DNA of 64,000 bases from Microbacterium capsulatum (GCF_030865425.1 NZ_JAVFCB010000002.1:1-64000); one strand, 5' to 3'. Numbered from the stretch's first letter, positions 33,171 to 42,939 are shown. A program made the numbers and translations. The notes: generated from the sequence alone by a model not told the origin.

Positions 33171-34000
33171 CACCCGCCCCTTCGACAGGCTCAGGGACCG
33201 AGCCCGCATCCGAGCCCGAGGGCGTGCGCCTGCAGAAGGTGCTCGCGAACGCGGGCGTCGCCTCCCGGCGCGTGATCGAGCAGTACATCGTGGAGGGACG
33301 GATCCGCGTGAACGGATCCGTCGTCACCGAGCTCGGCACCCGGATCGACCCCGAGACCGACCTCGTCGACGTCGACGGCACCGCGGTGCAGCTCGACACC
33401 GGCAAGCGCTACGTCATGCTGAACAAGCCCACCGGGGTCGTCAGTTCGATGAAGGACGAGAAGGGCCGGCCCGACCTGCGCCGGTTCACGAAGGACTACG
33501 AGGAGCGGCTCTACAACGTCGGGCGCCTGGACGCGGAGACGAGCGGGCTGCTCATCCTCACCAACGACGGCGACCTCGCGCACGTGCTCGCGCACCCGTC
33601 GTTCGGCGTGACCAAGGTGTACATCGCCAAGGTCGAGGGCACGGTCACGGCGCAGACGATCGCGAAGCTCACCAAGGGCGTCGAGCTCGAGGACGGGCCG
33701 ATCGCCGCCGACAAGGCGCGGCTGCTGGACTCGTCCCGCGGGTCCAGCCTCGTCGAGCTCACCCTGCACTCCGGACGCAACCGGATCGTGCGCCGGATGC
33801 TGGCCGCGGTCGGGCACCCGGTCACCGAGCTCGTACGCCGGCAGTTCGGCCCGCTGCACCTGGGAACCCTCCCGGCGGGGAAGAGCCGCGAACTGACTAA
33901 AATCGAACTCGGCGCGCTTCTGACCCTGTCGCGCCAGGATTCGGCTGCTGACGGCGCGACCGATCGAGCCGGCCATCCAGACGCGCAGGAGAACGAGTGA
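33167..34000 (+). CDS. rRNA pseudouridine synthase (RluB/RsuA family)
   Basis: A 277-residue enzyme. The N-terminal S4 domain (residues about 19-75, VRLQKVLANAGVASRRVIEQYI) is followed by the RsuA-type catalytic domain, whose catalytic Asp lies in GRLDAETSGLLIL and which ends LHSGRNRIVRRML. It modifies a uridine in rRNA, RluB-like (23S) by linkage to scpB. The first 12 codons are encoded by a dispersed repeat, so the extreme N-terminus is probably unstructured. Confidence 0.9.
   Translation: MTPAPSTGSGTEPASEPEGVRLQKVLANAGVASRRVIEQYIVEGRIRVNGSVVTELGTRIDPETDLVDVDGTAVQLDTGKRYVMLNKPTGVVSSMKDEKGRPDLRRFTKDYEERLYNVGRLDAETSGLLILTNDGDLAHVLAHPSFGVTKVYIAKVEGTVTAQTIAKLTKGVELEDGPIAADKARLLDSSRGSSLVELTLHSGRNRIVRRMLAAVGHPVTELVRRQFGPLHLGTLPAGKSRELTKIELGALLTLSRQDSAADGATDRAGHPDAQENE
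33177..33199. repeat. Dispersed CTTCGACAGGCTCAGG repeat
   Basis: The sequence around CTTCGACAGGCTCAGGGACC is one I recognise as a recurrent short repeat in many actinobacterial genomes, normally between genes. Here it sits in frame in the 5' end of the pseudouridine synthase gene. Only one copy is seen in this window, so its repeat status rests on recall. Confidence 0.45.
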
Positions 34001-35118
34001 GTGACACGAGCAGGACGCCGATCGAGCGTGCCGCGCGGCTGTCCGGGACGATCCGGATCGTCGGCGCGGGGCTTCTCGGCGCCAGTATCGGCCACGCGCT
34101 GACCGCGAAGGGCGTCGACGTCGCCCTCGCCGACACGTCCCCGGCGCAGCTGCGCCTGGCGGTCGACTACGGCGCCGGCCGGGCCGCACGCGACGACGAC
34201 GCGCCCGCGCTCGTCGTGGTAGCGGTGCCACCGGACGTCACCGCCGCCGTCATCGAGGCCGAGCTCGACCGCTTCCCGGGCGCTGTCGTGACCGACGTCG
34301 CGAGCGTCAAGCTCGAGCCGCTGCGCGCCCTGCGCGAGCGCGGCGTCGACCTCACCCGCTACATCGGATCCCACCCCCTCGCCGGACGCGAGCGGGGCGG
34401 CGCGATCTCCGCCCGGGCGGACATCTTCATCGGCCGCCCCTGGGTGGTCTGCCGCGACGAGGAGACCCGCCCCGCGGACCTCGCCCTCGTCGAGGACCTC
34501 GCCCTGGACCTCGAGGCGATGCCGCTCGAGATGACCCCGGAGGAGCACGACCGCGCGGTCGCCCTCACCTCGCACGTGCCGCAGGTGGTCGCGAGCCTGC
34601 TCGCCGCCCGGCTCGCCGATGCGGACGACGGATCCCTGCGCCTCGCCGGCCAGGGCGTGCGCGACACCACCCGGATCGCGGCCTCCGCGCCCGAGCTGTG
34701 GGTGCAGATCCTCGGCGCCAACTCGGCGCCCGTCGTCTCCGTGCTCGACGCGCTCGCCGCGGACCTCGCCGAGGTCGCCGACGCGCTCCGCGAGCCCGAC
34801 CGCGCCGGCTCCCGCCGCACGGTCGCCGAGGCGATCCGGCATGGCAACGAGGGCGTCGAGCGCCTCCCCGGCAAGCACGGGCAGAATCGCCGCTTCGACC
34901 AGTTCGTGGTCATGGTCGACGACACATCGGGCCAGCTCGGGCGACTGTTCGGCGACCTCGGCGAGCTCGACGTCAACGTCGAGGACCTGCGCCTGGAGCA
35001 CTCGCCCGGGGCGCAGTTCGGCCTCGCCGAGATCAGCGTCGTCCCGGCCGCCGTGCGCGGCGCCGTCGAGGGCCTCGAGGCCAGAGGTTGGCGGATTGCG
35101 AGCATGCCCGATGACTGA
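33997..35118 (+). CDS. tyrA: Prephenate dehydrogenase
   Basis: A 373-residue NAD(P)-dependent enzyme of tyrosine synthesis. Its Rossmann motif [12 protein letters not shown] is near residue 22, with catalytic His in GSHPLAGRE and the helical dimer domain after that. A C-terminal ACT domain (from about residue 300, [23 protein letters not shown]) is likely used for tyrosine feedback. GTG 33997 overlaps the previous stop (GTGA). Confidence 0.92.
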   Translation: MSDTSRTPIERAARLSGTIRIVGAGLLGASIGHALTAKGVDVALADTSPAQLRLAVDYGAGRAARDDDAPALVVVAVPPDVTAAVIEAELDRFPGAVVTDVASVKLEPLRALRERGVDLTRYIGSHPLAGRERGGAISARADIFIGRPWVVCRDEETRPADLALVEDLALDLEAMPLEMTPEEHDRAVALTSHVPQVVASLLAARLADADDGSLRLAGQGVRDTTRIAASAPELWVQILGANSAPVVSVLDALAADLAEVADALREPDRAGSRRTVAEAIRHGNEGVERLPGKHGQNRRFDQFVVMVDDTSGQLGRLFGDLGELDVNVEDLRLEHSPGAQFGLAEISVVPAAVRGAVEGLEARGWRIASMPDD

Positions 35119-35824
35119 CCCTTCGACCGACGCCGCGCCCTTCATCGTCGCGATCGACGGCCCCGCCGGATCCGGCAAGTCCAGCGTCTCCAAGGCCGTC
35201 GCGCGCCGGCTCGGCTACGGCTACCTCGACACCGGCGCCGCCTACCGCGCCCTCGCCTGGCACGTGCTCGAGCGCGGCGCCGACACCGCCGACGAGGACG
35301 CCGTGCTCGCGGCCGCCGCCGACTTCCCGTTCGGCCAGGGGCTCGACCCGGACGACCGGCTCGTGCTCGTCGGCGACGTCGACGTGACCGCCGCGATCCG
35401 CGAACCCCGCGTCTCCGGCGCGGTCAGCGGCGTGGCCCGCGTGCCCGCGGTGCGGGTGCAGGTGAACGACGCGTTCCGGCGGATCGTGGCCGAGTCGGCC
35501 TATCCCGCCGTCGTCGTGGAGGGCCGCGACATCACGACCGTCGTCGCGCCCGACGCACCGGTGCGGATCCTGCTCACGGCGGCGCCCGAGGTGCGCGCGG
35601 CCCGCAGGGCGGGCGAGCTCGCCGGGCACGATGCCTCCGCCGTGGCGGCCGCGCTGCACAGGCGCGACGCGACGGACAGTGCGGTGGTGGACTTCCTCAC
35701 CGCGGCCCCGGGTGTGGAGGTCGTCGACTCCTCCGACCTGGACTTCGACCAGACCATCGATGCCGTGCTCGCCGTGATCCGGCGCCTGGCATCGCCCCAG
35801 CAGCAAGGAACCCACAATGGCTGA
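35111..35824 (+). CDS. cmk: Cytidylate kinase
   Basis: A 237-residue (d)CMP kinase with P-loop GPAGSGKS at residues 17-24, [13 protein letters not shown] for CMP binding, and [17 protein letters not shown] 35111 overlaps the tyrA end by eight bases. The cmk-der linkage is common in actinobacteria. The protein ends eight bases inside der. Confidence 0.93.
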   Translation: MTDPSTDAAPFIVAIDGPAGSGKSSVSKAVARRLGYGYLDTGAAYRALAWHVLERGADTADEDAVLAAAADFPFGQGLDPDDRLVLVGDVDVTAAIREPRVSGAVSGVARVPAVRVQVNDAFRRIVAESAYPAVVVEGRDITTVVAPDAPVRILLTAAPEVRAARRAGELAGHDASAVAAALHRRDATDSAVVDFLTAAPGVEVVDSSDLDFDQTIDAVLAVIRRLASPQQQGTHNG

Positions 35825-37337
35825 CGACGAATACGAGGGCGGCGAAGACCGCCTCGCCGAGAAGCTGGACGCGATGGACGAGGAGCTCGTCGAATCGCGC
35901 GCCGCGACCCTGCGTGCGGGCCTCGAGGACTACGACCTCGACGAGGACGACGCCGAGCTCCTCGCCGGCCTCGTCTCCGGCGAGGACGGCATCGAGTTCC
36001 TGCCGGCGCTGCCGGTGGTGGCGATCGTGGGCCGGCCGAACGTCGGCAAGTCCGCGCTCGTGAACCGGATCCTGGGCCGCCGCGAGGCGGTCGTCGAGGA
36101 CACCCCCGGCGTCACCCGCGACCGGGTGACCTACAAGGCCGAGTGGCTGGACCGGAAGTTCACGCTCGTCGACACCGGCGGCTGGGAGCCCGACGCCAAG
36201 GGCATCGACCGCTCGGTCGCGGCGCAGGCCGAGGTCGCGATCGACCTGTCCGACGTCGTGCTGTTCGTCGTCGACGCGATGGTCGGCGCCACCTCGACCG
36301 ACGAGTACGTCGTCAAGCTGCTGCGCAAGAGCGGCAAGCCCGTCTTCCTCGTCGCGAACAAGATCGACGACGCCCGGCAGGAGCCGGAGGCCGCAGCGCT
36401 CTGGAACCTCGGCCTCGGCGAGCCCTACCCGGTGTCGGCGATCCACGGCCGCGGCGTGGCCGACCTGCTCGACGCGATCATGGAGAAGCTGCCCGACGTG
36501 TCGGCGGTCGCGAAGGCCGAGATCGGCGGGCCGCGCCGCGTCGCGATCCTGGGCCGGCCGAACGTCGGCAAGTCGTCGCTGCTGAACAAGGCCGCGGGGG
36601 AGGAGCGGGTCGTCGTCAACGACCTCGCCGGCACCACCCGCGACCCGGTGGACGAGATCGTGGAGCTCGGCGGCAAGATGTGGCGCCTCGTCGACACCGC
36701 CGGCATCCGCCGCCGCGTGCACCTGCAGCAGGGCGCGGACTTCTACGCCTCGCTGCGCACCTCGGCCGCGCTGGAGAAGGCCGAGGTCGCGGTCGTCGTG
36801 CTCGACGTGAGCCAGTCGATCAGCGTGCAGGACCTGAACATCATCGACATGGTGCTCGAGTCCGGCCGCGCGCTCGTGCTCGCGTTCAACAAGTGGGACC
36901 GCCTGTTCGACGACGACATGGAGAACCAGGACCGTCGCCGCTACCTCGAGCGCGAGATCGAGCAGGACCTGGCGCACGTCGCCTGGGCGCCGCGCGTGAA
37001 CATCTCCGCGAAGACCGGCCGCCACCTGGACAAGCTCGTCCCGGCGCTCGAGACCGCGCTGGCCAACTGGGACCGCCGCATCCCGACCGGCAAGTTCAAC
37101 GCGTTCCTCACCGAGCTCGTCGCGGCACACCCGCACCCGCTGCGCGGAGGCAAGCAGCCGCGCATCCTGTTCGGCACCCAGGCGGCGACCCGTCCGCCGA
37201 CATTCGTGCTGTTCACGACCGGTTTCCTGGACCCGGGCTACCGCCGGTTCATCCAGCGGCGCCTCCGCGAGCTGTACGAGTTCGAGGGCACGCCGATCGT
37301 GATCAACATGCGCGTCAGGGAGCGCCGCCAGCGCTGA
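35817..37337 (+). CDS. der: Ribosome-assembly GTPase Der (EngA)
   Basis: A 506-residue tandem GTPase. The first G domain starts [13 protein letters not shown] near residue 67 and the second at [12 protein letters not shown] near residue 242. A KH-like C-terminal domain ends with [12 protein letters not shown]. It acts in 50S subunit assembly. An acidic N-terminal extension of about 64 residues, absent from many homologues, begins [20 protein letters not shown] 35817 overlaps cmk by eight bases. Confidence 0.94.
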   Translation: MADDEYEGGEDRLAEKLDAMDEELVESRAATLRAGLEDYDLDEDDAELLAGLVSGEDGIEFLPALPVVAIVGRPNVGKSALVNRILGRREAVVEDTPGVTRDRVTYKAEWLDRKFTLVDTGGWEPDAKGIDRSVAAQAEVAIDLSDVVLFVVDAMVGATSTDEYVVKLLRKSGKPVFLVANKIDDARQEPEAAALWNLGLGEPYPVSAIHGRGVADLLDAIMEKLPDVSAVAKAEIGGPRRVAILGRPNVGKSSLLNKAAGEERVVVNDLAGTTRDPVDEIVELGGKMWRLVDTAGIRRRVHLQQGADFYASLRTSAALEKAEVAVVVLDVSQSISVQDLNIIDMVLESGRALVLAFNKWDRLFDDDMENQDRRRYLEREIEQDLAHVAWAPRVNISAKTGRHLDKLVPALETALANWDRRIPTGKFNAFLTELVAAHPHPLRGGKQPRILFGTQAATRPPTFVLFTTGFLDPGYRRFIQRRLRELYEFEGTPIVINMRVRERRQR

Positions 37338-37389
37338 TCCGGTCTTCGCCTGGATCCGCGCTCTTCCGGGCCGGCCGGGGCAGAATGGA

Positions 37390-37419
37390 GGCGGATGCCG
37401 CAACGCCGTGGCATCCGCC
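37390..37419 (+). terminator. Hairpin between der and amino acid dehydrogenase
   Basis: GGCGGATGCC at 37390-37399 pairs perfectly with GGCATCCGCC at 37410-37419 across a 10-base loop. No T-run follows. It may end the core operon or structure the leader of the dehydrogenase, and it contains the alternative upstream ATG 37395 in its stem. Confidence 0.5.
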
Positions 37420-37454
37420 GATTCCGCCCACAAGGCCTTCCGGAAGAGACTGCG

Positions 37455-38525
37455 ATGACGCACACCCTGCCCCTGCCCGATTTCACGCACGAACGCGTGG
37501 AGGTGATCACCGGCCGGCGCAGCGGGCTCTTCATCGCCGTCGCGCTGCACTCCTCGGTGCTCGGATCCGCGCTCGGCGGCGCCCGGCTGTGGACGTATCC
37601 GCACTGGAGCGACGCGCTCGGCGACGCGCTGCGGCTGTCGGCCGCGATGACGCTGAAGAACGCGGCCGCGGGCCTGGATGCCGGTGGCGGCAAGTCGGTG
37701 ATCCGGCTCGCGCCGGGCGAGACGCTCGACGCGGATCGCCGCCGCGCCGCGTTCCTCGACCTCGGCGACGCGGTCGAGCTGCTCGGCGGCGCCTACCGCA
37801 CGGCGGAGGACGTGGGCTCGACGACCGACGACATGCTCACCGTGAGCGAGCGCACCGCGCACGTCGTCGGCCTGCCGTCGGCGGTGGGCGGCTCGGGCGA
37901 ACCCGCAGGCCCGACCAGCCTGGGCGTGTACGAGTCGCTCAAGGCCGTCCTGGAGCGCACGACCGGATCCGCCGACACCGCAGGGCGCCGCGTGACGATC
38001 TCGGGTCTCGGCCAGGTCGGCGGTCGTCTCGCGCAGCGCCTCGCCGACGACGGCGCGGTGCTCACGGTCACCGACATCAACCCGGCGCGGCAGGCGTTCG
38101 CCGCCGGGCTCGGCGCGACCTGGGCCGAGCCGGGGGCGGAGCACCTCGTTCCCGCGGACGTGTTCGTTCCGGCCGGGATCGGCGGCCTGCTCACCGACGA
38201 GGTCATCGACGCGCTCGACGTGAAGGCCGTGTGCGGCCCGGCGAACAACCCTCTGGCGGATCACTCCGGCGCCGAGCGGCTCGCCGGCCGCGGGATCCTG
38301 TACGCGCCGGACTTCGTGGTGAACGCCGGCGGCGTCATCTACCTCGACCTGGAGGCCAAGCGGATCGGCACGACCGAGGAGATCATGGCCCGGGTGGCCG
38401 GGATCGGCGACACGGTCCGCCGGATCCTGCACGACGCCGAGGAGCGCGGGATCACCCCGCTCGCCGCCGCAGAGGAGCTCGCCGCGGCGCGGCTCCGCGC
38501 CGGGGCTGCCGCGGGCGTGCGCTGA
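37455..38525 (+). CDS. Leu/Phe/Val dehydrogenase
   Basis: A 356-residue Glu/Leu/Phe/Val dehydrogenase family member that oxidatively deaminates branched-chain or aromatic amino acids with NAD. The catalytic Lys is in AGGGKSVI. The Rossmann block SGLGQVGGRLAQRLADDGA is followed by DINPARQ (NAD-type acid). GPANNPL and the C-terminal NAGGVIYLDLE also fit. ATG 37455 is preferred; an in-frame ATG at 37395 would add 20 basic residues encoded by a hairpin. Confidence 0.88.
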   Translation: MTHTLPLPDFTHERVEVITGRRSGLFIAVALHSSVLGSALGGARLWTYPHWSDALGDALRLSAAMTLKNAAAGLDAGGGKSVIRLAPGETLDADRRRAAFLDLGDAVELLGGAYRTAEDVGSTTDDMLTVSERTAHVVGLPSAVGGSGEPAGPTSLGVYESLKAVLERTTGSADTAGRRVTISGLGQVGGRLAQRLADDGAVLTVTDINPARQAFAAGLGATWAEPGAEHLVPADVFVPAGIGGLLTDEVIDALDVKAVCGPANNPLADHSGAERLAGRGILYAPDFVVNAGGVIYLDLEAKRIGTTEEIMARVAGIGDTVRRILHDAEERGITPLAAAEELAAARLRAGAAAGVR

Positions 38526-38621
38526 GTCCGGGTCGGCCGGTGCGTGCGCGCGTCGCGTTCGCGCGCGACGGATCGCGACGTCGTGCGCGCCCGGCCGGGT
38601 GGGCTGTGGAAAGGTGGAGGG

Positions 38622-39545
38622 GTGACGATCGTTCCCCCTCCGTCCGGCGAGCCGCCGCCCCTCACCGGCCCGCGCAACAGTGGCGACGTCTGGGTGGTCG
38701 CGGGGACGGGTGAGCGCTACTGGGGCCGTTACGGCGCTGCGGGGCTGCTCGTGCACGATGCGGACCGGGGTGTGCTGCTGCAGCATCGCGTGGGATGGAG
38801 CCACTTCGGCGGCACCTGGGCGCTGCCGGGCGGTGCGCTGCACGACGGCGAGTCCCCGCGGGATGGCGCGATCCGGGAGGCGCAGGAGGAGGCGGGGGTT
38901 CCGCACGGATCCGTGCGCGCCCGGTTCGAGAGCGTGCTGGACCTGGAGATCTGGAGTTACACGACCGTCGTCGCGGACGTCGTCGTTCCGTTCGAGCCGG
39001 TGATCAGCGACCCGGAGAGCCTGGCCCTGGAGTGGGTCCCGGCGGACGAGGTGGCGTCGCGGCCTCTGCACCCGGGCTTCGCGGAGGCGTGGCCGATGCT
39101 GCACGCGCTGCTCGGCGTGCGACCCGTGGTCGTCGTGGATGCGGCGAACGTGGTGGGATCGGTCCCCGACGGCTGGTGGAAAGATCGCGCAGGAGCCGCG
39201 GCGAGACTGCGCGACCGCCTGGAGGCCTGGGCGCACGCCGGCACACCGGCGTCGAAGCTGGGTCTGGGCGCGACCCGTTGGCACCCGTGTGTGGTGCTGG
39301 TCGTGGAGGGCGAGGCCCGGGGCATCGATGACGTGCCGGAGACGGCCGTGGGGATCCGCCGGGCGCCGGGTGCCGGAGACGACGAGATCGTGCGCGTGGC
39401 CGAGGAGCGCGCGGCCGCGGGGGATCGGGTTCTCGTCGTGACGAGCGACCGCGGTCTGAGCGCCCGGATCGCGGCTCTTTCGCCGACCGGCGAGGTCGAG
39501 ACGCGGCCGGTGCACTGGATGCTGGACCAGCTCGGCCAGGGGTGA
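38622..39545 (+). CDS. NUDIX hydrolase fused to NYN/PIN-like domain
   Basis: A 307-residue two-domain protein. Residues about 30-165 form a NUDIX domain with box GGALHDGESPRDGAIREAQEEAGV. Residues about 170-307 resemble a NYN/YacP-type PIN-fold nuclease: an N-terminal Asp in VVVVDAANVVG and a distal Asp in VLVVTSDRGLSARI. It may couple nucleotide clean-up with RNA cleavage; neither activity is proven. GTG 38622 follows GGTGGAGG. It converges on the HNH gene. Confidence 0.75.
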   Translation: MTIVPPPSGEPPPLTGPRNSGDVWVVAGTGERYWGRYGAAGLLVHDADRGVLLQHRVGWSHFGGTWALPGGALHDGESPRDGAIREAQEEAGVPHGSVRARFESVLDLEIWSYTTVVADVVVPFEPVISDPESLALEWVPADEVASRPLHPGFAEAWPMLHALLGVRPVVVVDAANVVGSVPDGWWKDRAGAAARLRDRLEAWAHAGTPASKLGLGATRWHPCVVLVVEGEARGIDDVPETAVGIRRAPGAGDDEIVRVAEERAAAGDRVLVVTSDRGLSARIAALSPTGEVETRPVHWMLDQLGQG

Positions 39546-39614
39546 GGGCGACGCCGTCGGCACGTGCGGTGCGTCGCGTGCGCTCTCGCCGGGCCGCGCT
39601 ATGCCTGCGCCCCG

Positions 39615-41075
39615 TCAGACGAACATGACCCGGCGCGGAGCGCGGTCGAGGTGACTCCGCCCGAGTGGGCTGATCCAGTCCACGATCCCGCCTGGTCTGG
39701 TGAGAGCGGTCCAACGGTAGGCGTCATCGATGTCCGGGTGCTTCAGTGCGTGGTGGGCTCGGCAGAAGTGACTGAGATTGCCGATGTCCGTCGGCCCGCC
39801 GCGGGAGTGCTCGAGGTTGTGGTCGACGTCGCAGCGGGACGGCGGGACACCGCATCCGGGGAACCGGCATCGCTGATCCCGTGCGCGGAGGTACCGGCGC
39901 ATCGACGCGGTCGGGGTGTAGCCGTCGGTCTCGGTGACCATCCCGGTCGGATCGAGGAAGAGCCGGCTCCATCCGCTGGCGCGCCCCGCGAGTTCGCGAG
40001 CGAGGTCGGGGTGCAGCGGACCGTGTCCGTCGAGCTCGGCCAGGCGATCGTCCGCACCGAGCAGCGTCGTCGCGGCGACCGTGACCTGCACGTGAGCGGT
40101 GATCCGGTCGAGACCCTCGCCGAGGCAGCTGCTGGGTGCCGCGGCGAGGAGCAGGTCGGCGAGGACGTCGGCGCGGACCTGATCCATCGTCCGCGGATCG
40201 GCTTCGGCAGGGGATCCGCTCGCCCCGCGGGCGAGATCGGGATCCGCAGGATCCGTCATGAACGCGCTCGCATCGTCGGGAATGCGGATGCCGAGCAGGG
40301 AGAGATCGTCCTTGGCGAACCAGCCGAGTTCATCGTCGACCGGGCCGAGAGGCTCAGGCACGAAATCGGGGCCCTCGAGCTGGGGGTGGTCGAGGTCAGC
40401 GGTCGCCTCACCATGGGCCGGAGCGGCCATCACGCTGCGCGCGAGCCGCGTGAGCCGGTCGTGGATCGCGACGGCGTAGACCTCCGGCAGCACCGCGGTG
40501 AGCAGGGCCAGCCCGTCTTCGAGCGGACGGATCGTGACGCAGCGTTCCTCCGCCGCACGCTCATGGCGTTCGCGAAGGGACTCCTGGGCCAGCGCCGCGG
40601 CGACCTGCCGTGCGTGCACGCGGGTGCGCGAGGGCGAGTCCTGCTCCGCGACGGTGAGCACCGCGGCCTCGTACAGGGCGAATGCCTCCTCGCCGAGCCG
40701 TCGGTTGACGACGGCATGCCGGACCGGCGCGGACGCGTTCACGACCTCACGGACATGCGCCGAGGAGACCCGGCCCTCGCGCAGCGCCGCGTGGAGTTCG
40801 GGGAAGCGCTCGGCCATCGCCTCGGCATCGGCGAAGGCCAGCTCCACGGTGCCCTTCGCGAGGTGCCCGGCCGCCGCGTATTCGGCGATCATCGACCGGC
40901 GGACCACGTCGCGATGATGGGGGTGCTCGCGCACGTCGTCATCGAACAGCGCCGACCGACGCCCGAGCAGATCCGCCGCGCGCCCCTCCAGTCGGGCGAT
41001 CTCCGCCCTGGTCTGCACCCACTCGTCCAGCAGCGCATCGCGGTTCGCGAGCGGAGGAGGAGTGAGGTTCGACAT
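39615..41075 (-). CDS. DUF222/HNH endonuclease domain protein (13E12-like)
   Basis: A 486-residue protein. The long helical DUF222 region is followed by an HNH nuclease motif near the C-terminus: CRFPGCGVPPSRCDVDHNLEHSRGGPTDIGNLSHFCRAHHALKH, with two Cys and the metal-binding His residues. These proteins occur in many copies in actinobacteria, and their role (selfish element, defence or repair) is unclear. The ATG at 41075 has GGAG just upstream. It is monocistronic between convergent and divergent neighbours. Confidence 0.87.
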   Translation of the reverse strand: MSNLTPPPLANRDALLDEWVQTRAEIARLEGRAADLLGRRSALFDDDVREHPHHRDVVRRSMIAEYAAAGHLAKGTVELAFADAEAMAERFPELHAALREGRVSSAHVREVVNASAPVRHAVVNRRLGEEAFALYEAAVLTVAEQDSPSRTRVHARQVAAALAQESLRERHERAAEERCVTIRPLEDGLALLTAVLPEVYAVAIHDRLTRLARSVMAAPAHGEATADLDHPQLEGPDFVPEPLGPVDDELGWFAKDDLSLLGIRIPDDASAFMTDPADPDLARGASGSPAEADPRTMDQVRADVLADLLLAAAPSSCLGEGLDRITAHVQVTVAATTLLGADDRLAELDGHGPLHPDLARELAGRASGWSRLFLDPTGMVTETDGYTPTASMRRYLRARDQRCRFPGCGVPPSRCDVDHNLEHSRGGPTDIGNLSHFCRAHHALKHPDIDDAYRWTALTRPGGIVDWISPLGRSHLDRAPRRVMFV

Positions 41076-41142
41076 GACTCCAGTTTAGAACATAAATACG
41101 AATCTGGGAAGGGGTGTGGACGACTCCCCAACCGAATTCCGT

Positions 41143-41526
41143 TCAGTCCCGCTCCCGACCCCTCAGTCGGTCGATGTCCCGGCGTTCGCGTTTCGTCGGC
41201 CGTCCCGCGCCCCGGTCGCGGAGACCCGCGGCGGCCATCGGATCCCTCGCCGGAGTGCGGTCCTCCGCGGCGACCGCCGCGAGCGGTGCGCCGACCCGCT
41301 TCACGAGCGTCTGGCGGACGATCAGGATCCGGTCGAAACCACTGATCCGGATCCGCAGCTCGTCGCCGATCTTCACGGTCTGCGCGGCCTTCACCCGCTC
41401 GCCGTTCAGGCGCACGTGCCCGGCGCGGCAGGCGGTCGTCGCCGCGGAGCGCGTCTTGAACACCCGGACCGCCCAGAGCCAGCTGTCGATGCGGACGGGG
41501 CCGCTCGCCCACGGGTCGGCGTTCAT
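41143..41526 (-). CDS. S4 domain RNA-binding protein (Hsp15-like)
   Basis: 127 residues. An S4 fold at residues 11-70 (VRIDSWLWAVRVFKTRSAATTACRAGHVRLNG) is followed by a basic tail (GRPTKRERRDIDRLRG). Hsp15/HslR relatives bind stalled 50S subunits that carry peptidyl-tRNA. The ATG overlaps the YhhN stop (ATGA), so it is coupled to that membrane protein. Confidence 0.85.
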   Translation of the reverse strand: MNADPWASGPVRIDSWLWAVRVFKTRSAATTACRAGHVRLNGERVKAAQTVKIGDELRIRISGFDRILIVRQTLVKRVGAPLAAVAAEDRTPARDPMAAAGLRDRGAGRPTKRERRDIDRLRGRERD

Positions 41527-42197
41527 CGGCGGAAGATCCTCGGTCGGCGCAGCGCGATCAGGGCGCCGGCGACGATGAGCCCCTGCCCGATCGTGTATGT
41601 GACCATGACCATCGGGCTTGTCCAGTCGGGCATCGCGGCGGGTTCGAAGAGCCGGAACGCGAGGATCGAGTCGCTGGCGAGGAAGAACGCCCCGCCCCAC
41701 GCGATCATCGGACGGCACCGGGCCGATGTGGCGGCGGTGCCGGCGAGGACGATCCCGTATGCCCCCACGGCGATCAGCAGCGATCCGGTGTGCGGTCCGA
41801 GGATGACCATCATCAGGATCCACCAGGCCGCGTACCCGAGCGTCCACAGCGGGTATCGCTGGACACGCAGATGCCGCAGGAACAGCACGATGTACGCGAC
41901 GTGCGCGACGCCGAAGAAGCCGAGCATGAGCGGCAGCTCGGGCGCCGCCGGGAAGAACAGGCCGGCCTCGTCGCCCAGCCAGGAGAAGAACAGTGCGGCG
42001 AGCAGCAGGATCACCGCACGGCGCGGCCCGAGGCGCTTCCACGCCAGCAGCACCGGCAGGGCCAGCAGGGGCATGAGCAGCGCCTTCGTGGGCGTCGTGA
42101 GCGGCCCGTGCGTCGCGTTCGAGATCACGTGGATCACCGACACGACGATGTACGGGATGAACGGCCACAGGGCGCGAAGTCGGGTGCGGCTCTGCAT
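41523..42197 (-). CDS. YhhN family membrane protein (lysoplasmalogenase-like)
   Basis: A 224-residue protein of about eight membrane helices, matching the YhhN/TMEM86 family with WLGDEAGLFF and the Asp-containing FFLASDSILAF. Animal members cleave the vinyl ether of lysoplasmalogens; the bacterial substrate is uncertain. The start at 42197 was chosen because TACGAT lies exactly six bases upstream, which removes a 21-residue upstream extension. Confidence 0.82.
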   Translation of the reverse strand: MQSRTRLRALWPFIPYIVVSVIHVISNATHGPLTTPTKALLMPLLALPVLLAWKRLGPRRAVILLLAALFFSWLGDEAGLFFPAAPELPLMLGFFGVAHVAYIVLFLRHLRVQRYPLWTLGYAAWWILMMVILGPHTGSLLIAVGAYGIVLAGTAATSARCRPMIAWGGAFFLASDSILAFRLFEPAAMPDWTSPMVMVTYTIGQGLIVAGALIALRRPRIFRR

Positions 42198-42203
42198 CAC
42201 CCC

Positions 42204-42209
42204 ATCGTA
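42204..42209 (-). promoter_or_regulatory. Leaderless-type -10 element, TACGAT (yhhN)
   Basis: On the minus strand TACGAT is followed by six bases and the ATG at 42197. No recognisable -35. It supports transcription starting at the A of the start codon. Confidence 0.55.
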
Positions 42210-42252
42210 GGATCCGGGCGGGCCGGCACCCGCGAAGGCTGTCGCGGCGCGG

Positions 42253-42837
42253 CTATCCATCGAGGGACAGGCTCACCAGGGGGCGCCCGGACTTCAGATG
42301 TCCGACGACCGAGAACCCGGCCGAGACGAATGTCGAGAGCGCTCCGTGGAACAGATCGTTCGTCGACACCTGCACCTCGGCCGTGTCGATCGGATAGCCC
42401 TCGATGCTCCGCGCCCCGGATTCCCTCGCGTACTCCACCGCGGTCTTCAGGAGCGCCGCATTCAGGCCCTTGCCCCGATGCTCGCGCCGCACGGAGAAGC
42501 AGCTCACCGCCCAGACGCGGTCGTCATCGAGCGGCTCCGGCGTCGCCGCGGCGATCGCGCGCGTGTAGACGAGACGTGCCTGCGCGGGCCGTGGCCCGAT
42601 CCGGATCCAGCCCGCCGGATCGCCGTCGACGTAGGCGACGATGCCCGGCGGTGGACCCGCAGTGATCTCGTCACGGAGCATCTCGACGCGCTGATCCTTC
42701 GTCGTCGCGTTCCAGTCCTTGCTGCGCAGCATCGGCCAGACGCACTGGCAGGAGGCACCGTCGCCGCCCCCGGTGAGCGCGCGCTGGACGTCGTCCCACT
42801 CGGCGGGCGTCGCGGCCCTCGTCGTGATCGTGGTCAT
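42253..42837 (-). CDS. GNAT family N-acetyltransferase
   Basis: A 194-residue acetyltransferase. The acetyl-CoA binding loop is CFSVRREHRGKGLNAALLKTAVEYA (R/Q-x-x-G-x-G/A type). An N-terminal CQCVWPML resembles YjdJ/GNAT proteins that act on small molecules. Substrate unknown. TAGGGT sits six bases before the ATG. Confidence 0.82.
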   Translation of the reverse strand: MTTITTRAATPAEWDDVQRALTGGGDGASCQCVWPMLRSKDWNATTKDQRVEMLRDEITAGPPPGIVAYVDGDPAGWIRIGPRPAQARLVYTRAIAAATPEPLDDDRVWAVSCFSVRREHRGKGLNAALLKTAVEYARESGARSIEGYPIDTAEVQVSTNDLFHGALSTFVSAGFSVVGHLKSGRPLVSLSLDG

Positions 42838-42843
42838 GCCGGC

Positions 42844-42849
42844 ACCCTA
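42844..42849 (-). promoter_or_regulatory. Leaderless-type -10 element, TAGGGT (GNAT)
   Basis: Minus-strand TAGGGT, six bases, then ATG at 42837. Same geometry as the other leaderless candidates in this window. Confidence 0.55.
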
Positions 42850-42939
42850 CGCCCCGGGTCCGACATCGCCTCGAGCGCGCGACGGAACCCGCGCCGCGCC
42901 CGGCCGTGTCGTGCGTTCGCGGACGCCCTGTGAGTCGGC

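Noticed and set aside
35697..39563. A minus-strand open frame of 1288 codons opposite cmk, der and the amino acid dehydrogenase
   Set aside because: Stop-free antisense frames are expected in GC-rich genes. Its composition is a mirror of the plus-strand codons, and the plus-strand genes carry unmistakable motifs.
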